64,000 bases of DNA, from contig NC_069362.1 of the NCBI RefSeq assembly GCF_021730395.1, positions 35,482,501-35,546,500 on the forward strand, written 5' to 3'. Below are positions 47,366 through 60,612 of the stretch, piece after piece (position 1 is the stretch's first letter; each line of letters starts with the position of its first letter). Below the pieces are notes generated by a model. It did not search any database. It had not been told where the DNA came from and worked only from the letters and a program-made list of their open reading frames with translations. This DNA is from Mercenaria mercenaria. Taxonomy: Eukaryota > Mollusca > Bivalvia > Venerida > Veneridae. The position numbers and the translations under genes were made by a program.

Positions 47366-50300
47366 TTAGTCCACTTCAGTAAAATTTAACCATTTTTCTT
47401 CATATTTATGGAGCCTGTCATTAATCATTGCTATTTCTTTTTCAATGCTAATTCTCTGCTTGAAAAATGTAAAAAAGTTATCAAAAGAAGGAACATTTTT
47501 TGTATATTTCATTTTAAAGATAAAAAATTTACCAAGAATAATGATAAAGTTTAGGATATCTTCTTTATCTGTGTTACCTATGTAACCAAAACAAACATTC
47601 TTTATATTTAGTTTTAACTCATTGTATCCCTTATTTTCCAGAAAGACTTGTAGTCTGTTCCAGAAAATTTGTACCTTTGGACATTCCCAAATTAAATGTT
47701 CTATACTCTCATTACTCATGCAACAGAAATCACATAAATTACTTTGAGACAATTTACATTTATAAAGATATTTGTTTGTTGGGAGCAAGCGCATTAACAG
47801 TTTATATTGAAAACTTCTAAGATTGTTATCTATTGTGGCTTTGAATGGATTACTAAAAACTTTTTTCCAATCAATTTCCTTATCATCAAGAATGTTTTCC
47901 CATTTGAATATAGCTGTTGGTTTTTCATATGTTTTCTTACTCATTAAAAGGTTATAAAGAAACTTGTTTGGGGTTTTACTTGATTTCAGTTTCTCAATAA
48001 GGTGACGTGGTTGGTTTTGCTTCCATAAAGAAATTGCATTGAAATAAGGTCTTTAAGATTTTTCGGAATTGCTGATACTAACTGATGATATTCAAAAAGT
48101 CAGTCTCATTCTGATCAAGTATTTGTTTTGCGTCTTCAAATTGATACCATGTATTTGTTCTAAAATCAAAAAGTTGATCAATGAATTGTATACCTTTTTC
48201 ATGCCATCTTACCCAGTAGATTACATTATTTCCAAGTTTAATTTCACTATTGTTCCATATTATATGTTTTTGTAATTCATTGTTTTCAGCATAATAACTG
48301 TTTATTAAAAACCATGAAACAAGTACATCTTTCAAAAAAGGGTAACCTGTGCATATTCTTGATACATCTTTCTGGTTCATATTGCATTGTAGAATGAAAG
48401 TATTACCAAACCTGTTAAGTATGTTTCCATAAAAGTCTTTCCAGTAACCATTATTTTCATTCGAAATTATGCGCTTTACCCAACATGCTTTAATAGAAGT
48501 TAGGAATGTATTAATATCCGTTAACTTAAGGCCTCCTAAACTGTAATTACTGAAGAGAGTGTTTCTTTTGATTTTATCATTTTTTCCATCCCATAAGAAC
48601 TTAAAAATTTTTGTTGTTATATCTTTGACAATACTTTCTGGTGGATTTTCAAGTACTGTGAAGGGATATATAAGTTTAGGTAAAGCAAATGTTTTGATTA
48701 CTGTTACCTTTCCCATCAGAGTAAGTTTTCTGTGCTGCCATTGTTTTAAACAATTTGTAAATTCCTGTAATTTTGGTTCTAAATTAAGTTCAGTATTGTG
48801 TTTTAAATCTGTATGAAAAGTTATACCAAGGGTTCTTGCTTGTTTTGATGTCCAAGTAAAATTCATATTTTCTGCATAGTTCAATTTAATGTTTTTAAGG
48901 GTTCCCAGTTTTAATACTATAGATTTTAATTTAATGCTAATCCAGATATTTTACCAAATTCATTTATAACTTTTATCAGTTTTTCAAAGGAAGTTTTTTC
49001 TCTATTATTTATATATGTAGCATCATCTGCAAAAAGGGTTTGTTTTATCTCTGTATTATTTATTTTTATTCCTTTAATTTCTGTGTCTCTGGCTACTTCA
49101 TTTGTAAGAAGTTGAATACATATTATGAATAAGGAGGAAGATAAAGGGCATCCTTGTCTTACACCTTGTTTTATAGGGAAATTTTCTGTCAGATATCCGT
49201 TATTTATCATAATACTGCTTATATTTTTATAGAAGAGTTTTACCCAGTCTATAAGTGATGGACCAAAATTAAAATAGTATGATAAATTCATGATTTAAGC
49301 TATCAAAAGCTTTTCTGTAATCTGAGAAAAAGAGTAAGGCAGATTCATTTTTGCTTTCAATATATTCTATGATTTCAAATATTAGACGGACATTCTCTCC
49401 AATATAGCGTCCCTTGATAAAGCCTGTTTGTTCATGAGTAATGATCTTGTTAAGAACTTTTTTTATTCGATTAGAGATTGTTTTTGTTGCTATTTTGTAT
49501 CAATATTTAGTAGACTTATTGGTCTCCAATTCGAGAGATTTGTTTGATCTTTATCTGTTTTGGGTAAGAGTGTTATTGTACTTTGTTTCTGTAATTCTGA
49601 GAGTTCACCTTTCCTATAGGCAAAATTTATACCATTCAAAAAGTAGGTTTTAATATCATTCCAATATAGTTTAAAAAATTCAGTAGTCAATCCGTCAGAC
49701 CCAGGAGATTTCTGATTTTTCATTTGAAAGAGTGCAAGTTTGCATTCGTTTTCTGTGAGTTCACCTTCACATGAAGTTTGTTCTTCCGTAGATAATTTAA
49801 CAATATCTTCTTAAAAGAAGTTTATATATGACTGGATTTGAGGTTTTTCTTTATATAGTGATCTATAAAATTTAACTTCTTGTGTCAGTATTGCATTATT
49901 GTCAGTAATTTCCTCTCCATCTATAATCAATTTTGAAATATTTTTTTTCTCTGCTCTCCTTTTCTCTAAATTTGCAAAATATTTTGAATTCTTTTCATTT
50001 CCATCAATATGGATAGCTTTGGATCTTAACAGAATACCGTTAATTTTTTTATCATACAGGTTTTCCAGTTCATTCTCTTTTTCTGAAATTCTATCCGTTA
50101 TATTATTATTATTATTATCATTGTCATTATTATTATTGTCATTATTATTGTTGTTGTTGTTGTTGTCAATACGTTGTTCAGCTTCTTCTTTTAATTCATT
50201 TATTTCCTTTATTAATGTCACTTCTTGTATGTTATCATTTCTCTTTTTGAAGGTTGAATATCTAATAGCTGTGGATCTTATTGTTCCCTTTATGATTTCC

Positions 50301-51271
50301 CAAAGAGTGTCTGGCTGAGCCTCTGAGTTTATTGCAGCTGTTTCAATGATATTTCTTTGGAGTGTTGTCTTAAATTCATTATCTAGTAGAATGCTGTTGT
50401 TCAGCTTAAAATAACCTGGTCCCCTACTACTTTTTTCCAATTTTAAGTTTAGACTAACTGAAGAGTGGTCAGTTTTAAAGCCTGGTATTATGTTACATTT
50501 GCTCGCTAAATTTGAAAGGTACTCTGAAACAATAAAGAAATCAAGTCTGCAGTATACTTCAGGTTTTGTATTTGAGGTCCATGTATATTGGTGTGAGGTT
50601 CCATTCAATTTTCGCCATATATCCGTTAAACAACAATTCCTCATGATATCTTTCAATTTATTCCTAGATTTAGTATGTGTATGTAAGCGGCCATTTCTTT
50701 TATCAATTAACGGATCTAAGACAACATTAAAATATCCCCCAATAATAAAATTTTTGTCGTCAATTCAAGTAAAAAGTTTTCAAGTTGTTTGAAAAAAATG
50801 CTCATCATCATTATTTGGACCATATATGTTGATAATAGTAATATCTTGATCTTTATAATTTAAATCTAGTGCCACAAGACGACCTTTGACTATTTCTTTA
50901 TAGTTTATAATTTTGTATGGTTCTGATATGTTTAGAAGGATAGCTACACCTTCACTATTAGAGCTAGTTCCACTGAAAAATGCTTTTCCATTCCAGTCTA
51001 ATTCCCAAAATTTACTTTTATTTTGAGGTAAATGAGTTTCTTGTAACAGAAATATTGATGCTTTTGTGGACTTTAACCTTTGGAAAACTTGTTTTCTTTT
51101 ACTAGAGTTTCCTAAGCCTCTTACATTCATTGTAGTAATTATGGATTCCATGTAACTATTAAATAGAGTGAGAACTGTTTTATCATTATAAAGACAGGAA
51201 ACGAGCGGAGATTTCTGAAAGATATTGCTTTGTTTGATACACATCTTAGTGAGATAGGTCAATGGGTACAC
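47366..51271 (-). pseudogene. LINE ORF2: endonuclease, reverse transcriptase, Cys-rich tail
   Basis: The APE-type endonuclease begins near 51150 (NVRGLGNSSKRKQVF, LLQETHL, INIYGPNND) and ends near 50450 (RLDFFIVSEYL, KTDHSSVSLNL). A poly-Asn stretch from an (AAT/AAC)n tract follows at 50102-50168. RT motifs: SPGSDGLTTEFFKLYW near 49700, NWRPISLL near 49510, QGVRQGCPLSSS near 49160, FADDATYIN near 49010. The C-terminal domain (LKQWQHRKLTLMGKV, ACWVKRI) ends with CX2CX8HX4C near 47700. The reading frame changes or stops at least four times: near 50780, between 49811 and 49723, between 49490 and 49291, and around 48926-48078 and 47944. The motif set is of the L1/Tx1 group. Confidence 0.9.
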
Positions 51272-52527
51272 TTATTTAAGTAACAAAGTTACAATTTGAG
51301 TGCATACAATACAAATGTCAATTTTAAAAATTACATACAAAGACAAATGCAGTCCTATACAATATATGATAAGAGTTTACTTTAATATAAATTATTAAAG
51401 TTCTATGTAGTCAAAACTGGCTCAATATATGAATTTCTGAGTTTAATAATATTTAATTAAATTGATCCACCAAATATATAATAAAAGAACAGGAATTCTT
51501 GAAGAATGTTTCACACAATGAGACATTACTGAAAAATACTTTCGGAAAAGAATAAAAAACCAATAGAAAAGGATCCTATCGTACTCATCTAGTTTAATGC
51601 TATATATATTGTACTTTCATTTGTAGAGGTTGTCACGTTTATTTTATTGTATAACAACATGACAATGCGTTCATTAAAAAACTTGACCCACGGTCAACGT
51701 CATTCAACATCACACACTTACTGATCTGACCATTACGTAAAAGGTCTAAGTTTGGGATCTCAGTGTCTAATGCTAAACATTGTAATTAATACAGCAGTGA
51801 TTCATTGTTATTTACATGTGCACATATTTTACGTGTACTTGCTATAATGGTAAACATTACCTTCTTATCAGAAAAAATATATACATGTGCACATTTTGCA
51901 TATGTTTAACCAGTATCATACCAAAGTTCAATAACAATACAGTCTGTAACTAATTGACAAGGGCAACATTATGTTCACAATATTCATTCTAAATCTATAA
52001 ATATCGTTCACCCATGATTTACACAGACTGGGATTTACCTAAGCTATAAATAGGCAATCATATTTCACCTGTTTTACACCTTTACTTGTTTCACAGATGG
52101 TTGTTAAAGGTGTGCGACCATATTTTAATTACAAATTCATTAATTGCTATGTCATATAATAAGATTGGTAAAAAAAAAAATGACATTATATACATTTGTA
52201 CTATGGGTTATATAACGCATTTCTACTAGAACCAAAAAGGTAAAACAAAGGGGAAAGAAGATTCTATGCATAATTCACTTATCCAGTCATATTATGAGAG
52301 GGGATGTAACATGTTATAAGCAGCTGCAAAGATTTCACAGGTATTGTTTAATATTCCATGTGATACGAATGATCCTTGAAATAATTATTAGCTTAAAAGC
52401 TAAAAAACAGAATCATTTGTTTTCATTAATTGCTTAATATTCATGGTATTCAATAAGCATAATTGGCTAGTAGATACTTATAGATGTTGTAACACCTTCT
52501 CCATTTAACATATTTCTTTTCTTTTTT
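51272..52527. other. LINE inter-ORF spacer, nothing recognised
   Basis: AT-rich, no frame of note. It may include an unrecognised older insertion, because ORF1-ORF2 spacing in this LINE group is normally much shorter. Confidence 0.4.
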
Positions 52528-53980
52528 AGCTCACCTGTCACAAAGTGACAAGGTGAGCTTTTGTGATCGCGCGGTGTCCGTCGTCCGTCAGTGCGTCCGT
52601 GCGTCCGTAAACTTTTGCTTGTGACTACTCTAGAGGTCACATTTTTCATGGGATCTTTATGAAAGTTAGTCAGAATGTTCATCTTGATGATATCTAGGAC
52701 AAGTTCGAAACTGGGTCACGTGCCATCAAAAACTAGGTCAGTAGGTCTAAAAATAGAAAAACCTTGTGACCTCTCTAGAGGCCATATATTTCACAAGATC
52801 TTCATGAAAATTGGTCAGAATGTTCACCTTGATGATATCTAAGTCAAGTTCGAAACTGGGTCACGTGGGGTCAAAAACTAGGTCAGTAGGTCTAAAAATA
52901 GAAAAACCTTGTGACCTCTCTAGAGGCCATATTTTTCATGAGATCTTCATGAATATTGGTCAGAATGTTTATCTTGATGATATCTAGGTCAAGTTCGAAA
53001 CTGGGTCACGTAGGGTCAAAAACTAGGTCATTAGGTCTAAAAATAGAAAAACCTTGTGACCTCTCTAGAGGCCATATTTTTCATGAGATCTTCATGAATA
53101 TTGGTCAGAATGTTTATCTTGATGATATCTAGGTCAAGTTCGAAACTGGGTCACATGCCATCAAAAACTAGGTCAGTAGATCTAAAAATAGAAAAACCTT
53201 GTGACCTCTCTAGTGGCCATATTTCTCAATGGATCTTCATGAAAATTGGTCAGAATGTTCACCTTGATGATTTCTAGGTCGAGTTCGAAACTGGGTCATG
53301 TGCGGTCAAAAACTAGGTCAGTAGATCTAAAAATAGAAAAACCTTGTGACCTCTCTAGAGGCCATATTTTTCATGAGATCTTCATGAATATTGGTCAGAA
53401 TGTTCATCTTGATGATATCTAAGTCAGATTCAAAACTGGGTCACATGGGGTCAAAAGCTAGGTCAGTAGGTCTAAAAATAGAAAAAACCTTGTGACCTCT
53501 CTAGAGGCCATATTTCTCAATGGATCTTCATGAAAATTGGTGAGAATGTTCAGCTTGATGATATCTAGGTCAGGTTCGTAACTGGGTCATGTGCGGTCAA
53601 AAACTAGGTCAGTAGGTCGAAAAATAGAAAAACCTTGTGACCTCTCTAGAGGCCATATTTTTCACGAGATTTTCATGAAAATTGGTGAGAATGTTCACCT
53701 TGATGATGTCTAGGTCAAATTTAAAAGTGGGTCACGTGCCTTCAAAAACTAGGTCATTAGGTTAAATAATAGAAAAACCTTGTGACCTCTCTAGAGGCCA
53801 TGTTTTTCAATGGATCTTCATGAAAATTGGTCAGAATTTTTTATCTTGATGATATCTAGGTCACATGTGCTCAAAAACTAGGTCACTATGTCAAATAATA
53901 GAAATAACGATGTCATACTCAGTTGAACACTGGGTCATGTGGAGATAGGTGAGCGATTCAGGACCATCATGGTCCTCTTG
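52528..53980 (+). mobile_element. Non-autonomous element with nine 143 bp units (Helentron-like?)
   Basis: The 5' end is a hairpin (AGCTCACCTGTCAC pairing with GTGACAAGGTGAGCT), followed by GTGTCCGTCGTCCGTC. The core has about nine units of about 143 bp, each with AACTAGGTCAGTAGGTC, CCTTGTGACCTCTCTAGAGG and TTGATGATATCTAGGTC. The 3' end has a short palindrome AGGACCATCATGGTCCT (53960-53976) and CTCTTG. It lies between T-runs inside the LINE spacer. The plan fits non-autonomous Helentron/HINE elements; that family call is inference. No coding sequence. Confidence 0.75.
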
Positions 53981-54486
53981 TTTTTGTTCTTGATTGTTGC
54001 TTTTTTATAAAAAAATCAGTTTGTATAATCACTGCTTTCAAAACAAAAGATGTAATGGGTACTGAAATATTATATACATAAAAACTGGTTTACCTTTACA
54101 TCATGGAGAAGGGATTAACATTTGGTGTGTATTTATCAACTTGACAGTAGACAAAACAGCCTACAGGCCATTAATAGTTTCATCTTACTAGGCCACACAA
54201 ACCAAACATCGTTTTCTAAGGTGACATTCTGTTTAGAAATGGGAGAAAAGGGGTCGAAAGCACAAAATGTCAAATAAGAAGGGTTTGATCTAAAGAGCAA
54301 TAATAGTCATATATCCTGACTTTTTAAAGTCTTGCAAAACGAAAAAAGACTCACAAGCAGGACAATACTGAAAAATTGTAAAAGCAAATCATATCTCATC
54401 AAAACCCATGTGAATACATGCACTGTTATCAAGTTCTATGTTTTGTGTCCATTTCATATTTTTACAAATCATAGAGAATTCGTGTT

Positions 54487-55672
54487 TTACTGCATGTTTA
54501 TTTTCTGTACAGAATACTTCAAACTGTCATTTGAATAGTTATGCCAACCTGTTAGAAGTTCCCCTTTACGTGGTGCTTCTGGCCATGCCAGGTTTTGCCA
54601 GAACCTAAAGTTCTTATAATGGAGCTGAATAACGTGGTCTGTGTGATCTTTATAGAAAATTTTCCCATTACTTAACCATGCTGCTTGGACCAGATCTGGT
54701 TTTTTGTATTTCACTGATTGAAGAGTTTTATAATTCTCAGCTGTTAAGTCATCCATTATGGATATTGATTTTGGAAATAACTTTCTGTTTCTCATTACTT
54801 TGTTTTTATCTAGTCTAGATTTCAACTGAGCAATAATCGGCCTTGGTTTATCACCTTTTGCCCCAATTCTATGACTGATGACAAAATCTTCACGTTTGAG
54901 GTTTAAACCCGGTACATATTCATTCAGTTTCTTCCTTACTATCTCTGTCGTCTGTTCATCGTTTTCTGATACTTGTTTTCCGTTTTCCTCCTCGGTGTTG
55001 TTTTCCGTTTTCCTCCTCGGTGTTACTTACTTTCATGGCGTATGTATCGTGGTTTGATTCCACACTTTTCTTCTCTGCACTCTCGCTGTTTTTCTCATTT
55101 CTAACTTGTATTTTAGGAAATGTTTCTTCTGGAATACCAAAAATTCGAATATTGTTTACTCTACTATATTGTTCACAGTCATTAAGGTATTCATCAGTTT
55201 TCAAAGCATTATCTCTCATTTCATATTTATATCTATCTATATTTGCATTTTGATCAGACATGTCCTTGCTCAATCTGCTTATATCTTCCTTCATTTTATC
55301 ATATTCTGTCTTCATTTTGTCAATTTCCTTTTCTTTCTCAAACAGTTTACCTTCAAGTATTTCCACTTTCTTCTCTGTTGAGGCTAGTAGTTCTTCTTTC
55401 ATAGTTTGTATTGTTTCTTTGATCAGCGTTTTGAGAGTTTCGTCATTTTTAGTCATAACATTTTCTAGCTTTTTGTTGATTTGCTTTAGTTCTGTTTGAA
55501 TACTTTTCATTGTATTATCATTTGACTCTTCGTTTTGTTTTTCATGTTTTTGTTTTTTCTTGTCACTTTTAATTGGTGTTGCACTCATGCTGGTGTCACT
55601 TTCGCTTACACTACTCATTTCATTTCGTTTTCGCTTATCCCGTGCATTTTTGCTTTTACTATCTTCAGACAT
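54487..55672 (-). pseudogene. LINE ORF1: coiled coil, RRM-like and C-terminal domain
   Basis: Starts MSEDSKSKNARDKRKRN with a charged, Ser-rich N-terminus, then a long coiled coil (about residues 50-160, K/E-rich heptads). An RRM-like start follows, NIRIFGIPEETF, then SHRIGAKGDKPRPIIAQLK and a C-terminal domain ending near 54487. This is the usual ORF1 plan of L1/Tx1 LINEs, a nucleic-acid-binding chaperone. A 25 bp exact tandem duplication (54975-54999 and 55000-55024) shifts the frame in the RRM region, and the frame is lost again before 54825. Confidence 0.85.
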
Positions 55673-56061
55673 CCTGAACTTTTCCAGTTGTACAATATAC
55701 TATATATTATATACCTAAGTTTTATTTTTTTTAGTTTGGCCTTATAGTCACTTCAATACTCTCACTGATTCGGTCCACCTAATCCATGTGTTTCTGTTAC
55801 ACAGTGTCCATGTATAGATAAATCTAATATACTCAATGTACACAATGGCTACCCATTCAATAACCTTTGACAAAAATGTTTACATAGTTCCTAATCCTGT
55901 TCTTGTTAAAAACACATTTCTTATTTCCAATTAGATACTTTTTATATTCAACAGTTGTTTTATGCAGTTTTATTTAATGTTGATAGTTTATTTCCACCAA
56001 AATTTAAAGTTATTATCAGAGCACAAGAAACATGACCATCTTATCCAAGGGACACAACTCT

Positions 56062-56470
56062 CTACCACTTCCTAATTCCCTCAACCATCGCACCCCCTGT
56101 CACATCATGTGTCCCTGACACTACCACTTCCTAATTCCCTCAACCATCGCATCCCCTGTCACATCACGTGTCCCTGATACTACCACTTCCTAATTCCCTC
56201 AACCATCACATCCCCTGTCACATCACGTGTCCCTGACACTACCACTTCCTAATTCCCTCAACCATCGCATCCCCTGTCACATCACATGTCCCTGACACTA
56301 CCACTTCCTAATTCCCTCAACCATCGCATCCCCTGTCACATCACATGTTCCTGACACTACCACTTCCTAATACCCTCAACCATGATATCCGCTGTCACAT
56401 CATGTGTCCCTGACACTACCACTACGTTCTTCCTGCTCACATCACGTGTTCCCGACACTACCACTCCCTT
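56062..56470. repeat. 59 bp minisatellite, array 3 (right of LINE)
   Basis: About seven near-identical 59 bp units (CTACCACTTCCTAATTCCCT, CAACCATCGCATCCCCTG, TCACATCACGTGTCC). The more uniform units, compared with arrays 1 and 2, suggest recent turnover. Confidence 0.88.
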
Positions 56471-56765
56471 CTTTTCTCATCCATGCATTTCAAACTACAT
56501 TTCTTGTCCTCGACAATTTCACTTTGCTAAAATCAGACCTCTTTTTTAAATATATTTGCGACGAACATTAGACATCGGTTTTAATTTAAAGACTGCTACA
56601 TATATTGTACTTTCTACTGTTTCATACTGATTATAGCTTAGCAAGGCACAAAGTTTTTGTTATATCGCAGTCACTCGGGTTTTATGTGATATCTTATATG
56701 TAAAACTAAATTAACCATAGTTTATTTGTGTAAAAAGATTGTGATTGTACATTTTATTTATATTT

Positions 56766-57000
56766 GAGCCGTGCCATGAGAAAATCAACATAGTGGGTTT
56801 GCGACCAGCATGGATCCAGACCAGCCTGCGCATCCGCGCAGTCTGGTCAGGCTCCATGCTGTTCGCTTTTAAAGCCTATTGGAATTGGAGAAACTGTTAG
56901 CGAACAGCATGGAGCCTGGCCAGACTGCGCGGATGCGCAGGCTGGTCTGGATCCATGCTGGTCGCATACCCACTATGTTGGTTTTCTCATGGCACGGCTC
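56766..57000. mobile_element. Palindromic MITE, copy 3 (235 bp)
   Basis: Starts GAGCCGTGCCATGAG and ends CATGGCACGGCTC, with a near-perfect palindrome. The best preserved of the three copies; absent from the matching site near 17530 in block I. Confidence 0.88.
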
Positions 57001-57854
57001 ATTTATAATTTTAGTTATACTATTCTCATGTACTATTTGTAACCGCCATAATAGTTTATGGCATTTGAGATTGTTACATGTTCTGCGTTATTGAATAAAG
57101 TTTAAATGGAATCTTGAATATTTGTCATAAGCTCAGAAAATGATGCATGTAGACCAACGATTTAAGGCAAATACTGATGGATTTTTCAGCCTTTTAGGAT
57201 TAAGTTATAATGCCTCATGTTCTGAAAAAAGTCCGGATGTTCTATCCGACCTTTATGCTGCAAAATTGTTATGTGACAAATTCGTATAAATTCATTTGAA
57301 TCAGTCTAGATTTTGTGTTTCTGACTGCCACTGTACACAAAAGAAAAATTTGTATTAAAGTCGTAAATAGTAATTATTTCCCGAATTATTCAATTATTGC
57401 AACATGATTTCTGCGTAAACCTCGTAAAAGTAAAATTCTTTAATTTTTAATTCAAATTAGTTGTATATTACGCATGTTTCATGTATATTTAAACTTTTTG
57501 CGTTGTCGTTCTAAATTCTTTTATATTTGTGATAATTGAAGAAAACCAAGATCGGGGAAAACATGTAATCGATAATGCTATTTCTACTGAACATGTACAT
57601 GTACATTTGTATTACTAAAATCTAAATACCTAAGGTTTATTTGGTTTTATAAGGGAGAAGTTATTTAGTTTTATAATGGAGAAGTTTGTAAACATTAAGT
57701 AGAATAAATGAATGAGAACAAGTAGCTAAAATAAAGTAATACTTGTACTATGATGTTAATCAAATCAACCGATACATTCATGCTAAATGGGCTGTCTTTG
57801 CATTACTCTTCACTCTATAGACGCGGTTATATTTCCTGGTTTGGTGATCCCTAA

Positions 57855-59162
57855 TAGTGCCGTCACACTGGACTGCGACCATCCGCGAGCTTACGGCGGC
57901 CAGAAAATGTACAAGTTCGCCGACAAACGTGAAGAAAACGCGAGAGAAAAGTCCCCCAAAAATACAAACTCTAAAACAGCCGCGCTGTAACCGCGACCTA
58001 TGCGATAATACCGCGGTCTCACGGCGCGCCCGCCACGACTAATACGCGCTTATGGCGTTTCTGTCAGATCTATGGGTTGGGTAACGGCATACACCGTAAA
58101 TCTCGCGGCGCTCTCACCACGCGTATGGGTTTTTTACCAGGCGTCTTCTACGTGTATCACGACTGCACGGTGACCTCACGGCGTTTCTATCACATGATCA
58201 TGGCGGCTATAAAAGGCGGTCAGATTTTCGGAAATTTCATTTCTGAGAAATACGATGCAGAAGAAACGAGCAAGTCTGGTGAGCAGCTCATCAAACATAT
58301 CTGGTGGAATTCTGAGGAAATTGTGGAAAGATGCAGGATCTTCGTGCCTCAACTCAGGCATGAGGCGATTGAAGTGCCCACATCTTCGGACTTCACATAG
58401 CCATGGTCTAACCCAACATCGTCTTCGCCTTGCCCTCCTCCTTCGTCGCCGTCTAATACGCTGCAACATGATTGTCTGCCTGCTGCTGCTGATGCTGCAG
58501 CAGCAACACAATAATCAATTGTAGTAAAAACAAGTTCTGGATATCTTCTGTCATAATGATGAATGTGACATACACGCGATGAAGACAACAGACACACTAG
58601 TGTATGAACTTTGGAACAGCAGTTTTTATAGCAGGTCACACATGAAAAGCATGGTCGCCACAGGAGCGTAGTGCAAGCTTGCTTAACCTCGCCATAGTCG
58701 TATCAAAGAACTCGATAAACGCAATGGGAACCCCATGAGAACGCAGTATGCGCACTGGGAGCCCCACGAGGACGTGTGCAATCGCATAACAGTGGTGAAA
58801 TATAGTAAGATCACCCTAACAACGCTATAAGGACTCCGAACGCGTAGTGAGGTCGTGTCAGAAACCCGAGAGTCGTGGTGAGGACGCCAAGAAGTCGCCG
58901 TTGCAAATGTTACCGTTTTTGCAGTGTCTTTCCCACGCGTGTTCTGCGCTTATAATACGTTCATGGAGACGTTACGACGCTTGTCTAACGACCTTCGCGA
59001 TTCCATCGCGCTCTCAATGCGTTTTAGAACGGATCGCCGACCACAACACGATGTCTGGCGTTTCCACCACGCTTATACCACGCTTATGGCTTATACGCTC
59101 TGGGCCCATTTTCCGTCGCCGTAGCAGCGCTGTAAGGGCGCCTCTCCGTTGTGACGGCACTA
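57855..59162 (-). mobile_element. PIF/Harbinger DNA transposon, internally deleted
   Basis: The termini TAATAGTGCCGTCAC (57852-57866) and GTGACGGCACTATTA (59151-59165) are perfect inverted repeats; the outer TAA/TTA may be the 3 bp target site. The body is GC-rich compared with its flanks. A transposase N-terminal part lies at 58176-58511 on the minus strand. About 1.3 kb is too short for a complete element, and no DDE catalytic region or Myb-like partner gene was seen. Confidence 0.82.
58176..58511 (-). pseudogene. Harbinger transposase N-terminal fragment
   Basis: An Arg-rich stretch is followed by RPWL, then MPELRHEDPASFHNFLRIPP and DMFDELLTRLA, the usual HARBI1-like N-terminal signature (a short acidic EDP, then F..FLR..P..F.ELL). 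The catalytic DDE domain is absent: the sequence continues in frame for about 25 residues without a family match and the rest is deleted. Frames on the plus strand at 58077-58524 are its antisense shadows. Confidence 0.75.
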
Positions 59163-59460
59163 TTAAGAGCTAATGGTATTATCCAAAGTTTCTGTCAAAG
59201 CATCAATTGATAATTTTACATCATCATAATTCAATTTGAGATTGTAATCATTAATCTTACGCGCGTCCCATTTGTACAAAAATCTTACCGTGCCTATAGC
59301 ATTTAGGCTGATCGACAATGCGCAATGATCCGAAAATATATTAGGCTCATGTACATTGAAATCAAACATATCAATAAGCGACTGGCTACAAATTATATAG
59401 TCAACAAGTCGAAAGATTTCCTGCGGCCAGAAGTTATACAGACCAGAAATTGTTATGGAT
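59163..59460 (-). pseudogene. LINE endonuclease C-terminal fragment
   Basis: The minus-strand peptide includes FRLVDYIICSQSLID and EPNIFSDHCALSISLNA, the SDH-type end of an APE endonuclease. It abuts the Harbinger's right end. Different from the 47008 LINE; more like CR1/Jockey/RTE-type ORF2, but too short to place. Confidence 0.6.
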
Positions 59461-60540
59461 GTAACCTCTCAGCCTAACAAGCAACTTATGTGTGAATAGT
59501 TTGCTTGTTTTTGGGGGTTTTTTTTATCATACCATTACGCTTTAATGTAAATATTACTCCATTCTGCATGTTTTACAAGTAAATCAATGAAATATGTATT
59601 CTTAATTCTGAATGTTATTGTTTTTAGCAAAAATAACTATATTTCCCTTTCATGTATATAACATAACTTTTAGCTCAACTGGTCACTTTCCTTGACTACT
59701 GAAATACTTTACTAGAGCTGCCACCAATGTGATTGATGCCTTCAACTTCGTTGATATATAGAGCAAACAACGCAAGACCTTAATCCAGATCATTAAAGAG
59801 CAATTAAAAAAATTACCTTATGTACCACTAGGTATTAATATTGATTATTGCTGAAAGTTTTAATAAGTTATATGAAATATAATGAATGAGGAAATCAGGT
59901 CACAAGCATTTCTCTATATATCATATAGAGTGCCAGCTATATTTCAATAACGGCGTTCCATAAATGCGATAAGCCAATCGCATATCGTTAAAAAAATCAC
60001 ATGAAATCAACCAGTCTCCATGTGCTACACTACTTGTTTATTCCAATATGAAGCCACAGGTAACAAAACTACAACCAAAGCTACCGGCATAAGTGTAGCT
60101 GCCAACGCCAGCATCATGACCCATCCGTCCGTTCATAATGAGTAAGCCGATCTATCCGTAAAAGTCTATAAGAAGCCTAGCATTTCTATTTATAATTGTA
60201 TCTTGAGACGACCTTTCGGTAGTATGTTTGCATTTACATCTATTTCATCATTTTCAACAAAATGATTATTTGAATAGGACTGGAATGCCTCATTTAAAGT
60301 TACATGAAACAGATGTTTCAAGCTTCGCCTTTTCATTATCCAATGTGTCAGATATTAAAACTTACAAGTACCCCTTTCATGACAATGACGATATATTATA
60401 GCTGAAATTTGCTAAAAGCCTATTTAATTTGCAAAATGATTTGTACGTTTGCTTATGTTACATTATAGAAGGTAGTAGTAGAGAGAGTTTTGTAGAAACG
60501 GTGGTTTATGACAGAACTTTGCCCAATATGTTAAAATATC
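59461..60540. other. No gene seen
   Basis: AT-rich. GTGTCAGATATTAAAACTT near 60351 matches 9329 in block I and marks the resumption of the duplicated sequence. Confidence 0.45.
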
Positions 60541-60612
60541 AGTAACGAAACGGACAACTGTAACTTCCTATTACAGCAGATTTAGCAAATAGCTCTTCAG
60601 ATATGAATCAAT

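Larger units (their letters stand above)
47008..56061 (-). mobile_element. L1/Tx1-type LINE inserted in minisatellite
   Basis: A two-ORF non-LTR retrotransposon with 5' end near 56061 and an A-rich 3' end at 47008. An 11 bp target duplication CTACCACTTCC flanks it (46997-47007 and 56062-56072). It spans about 9.05 kb, of which about 1.45 kb (52528-53980) is a nested element. Both ORFs are interrupted, so it is not active in this copy. The spacer between ORFs remains about 1.8 kb after subtracting the nested element, which is long for this group. Confidence 0.9.

Noticed and set aside
50102-50168. Poly-Asn stretch as a host protein feature
   Set aside because: It is a trinucleotide expansion inside the LINE ORF2 relic.
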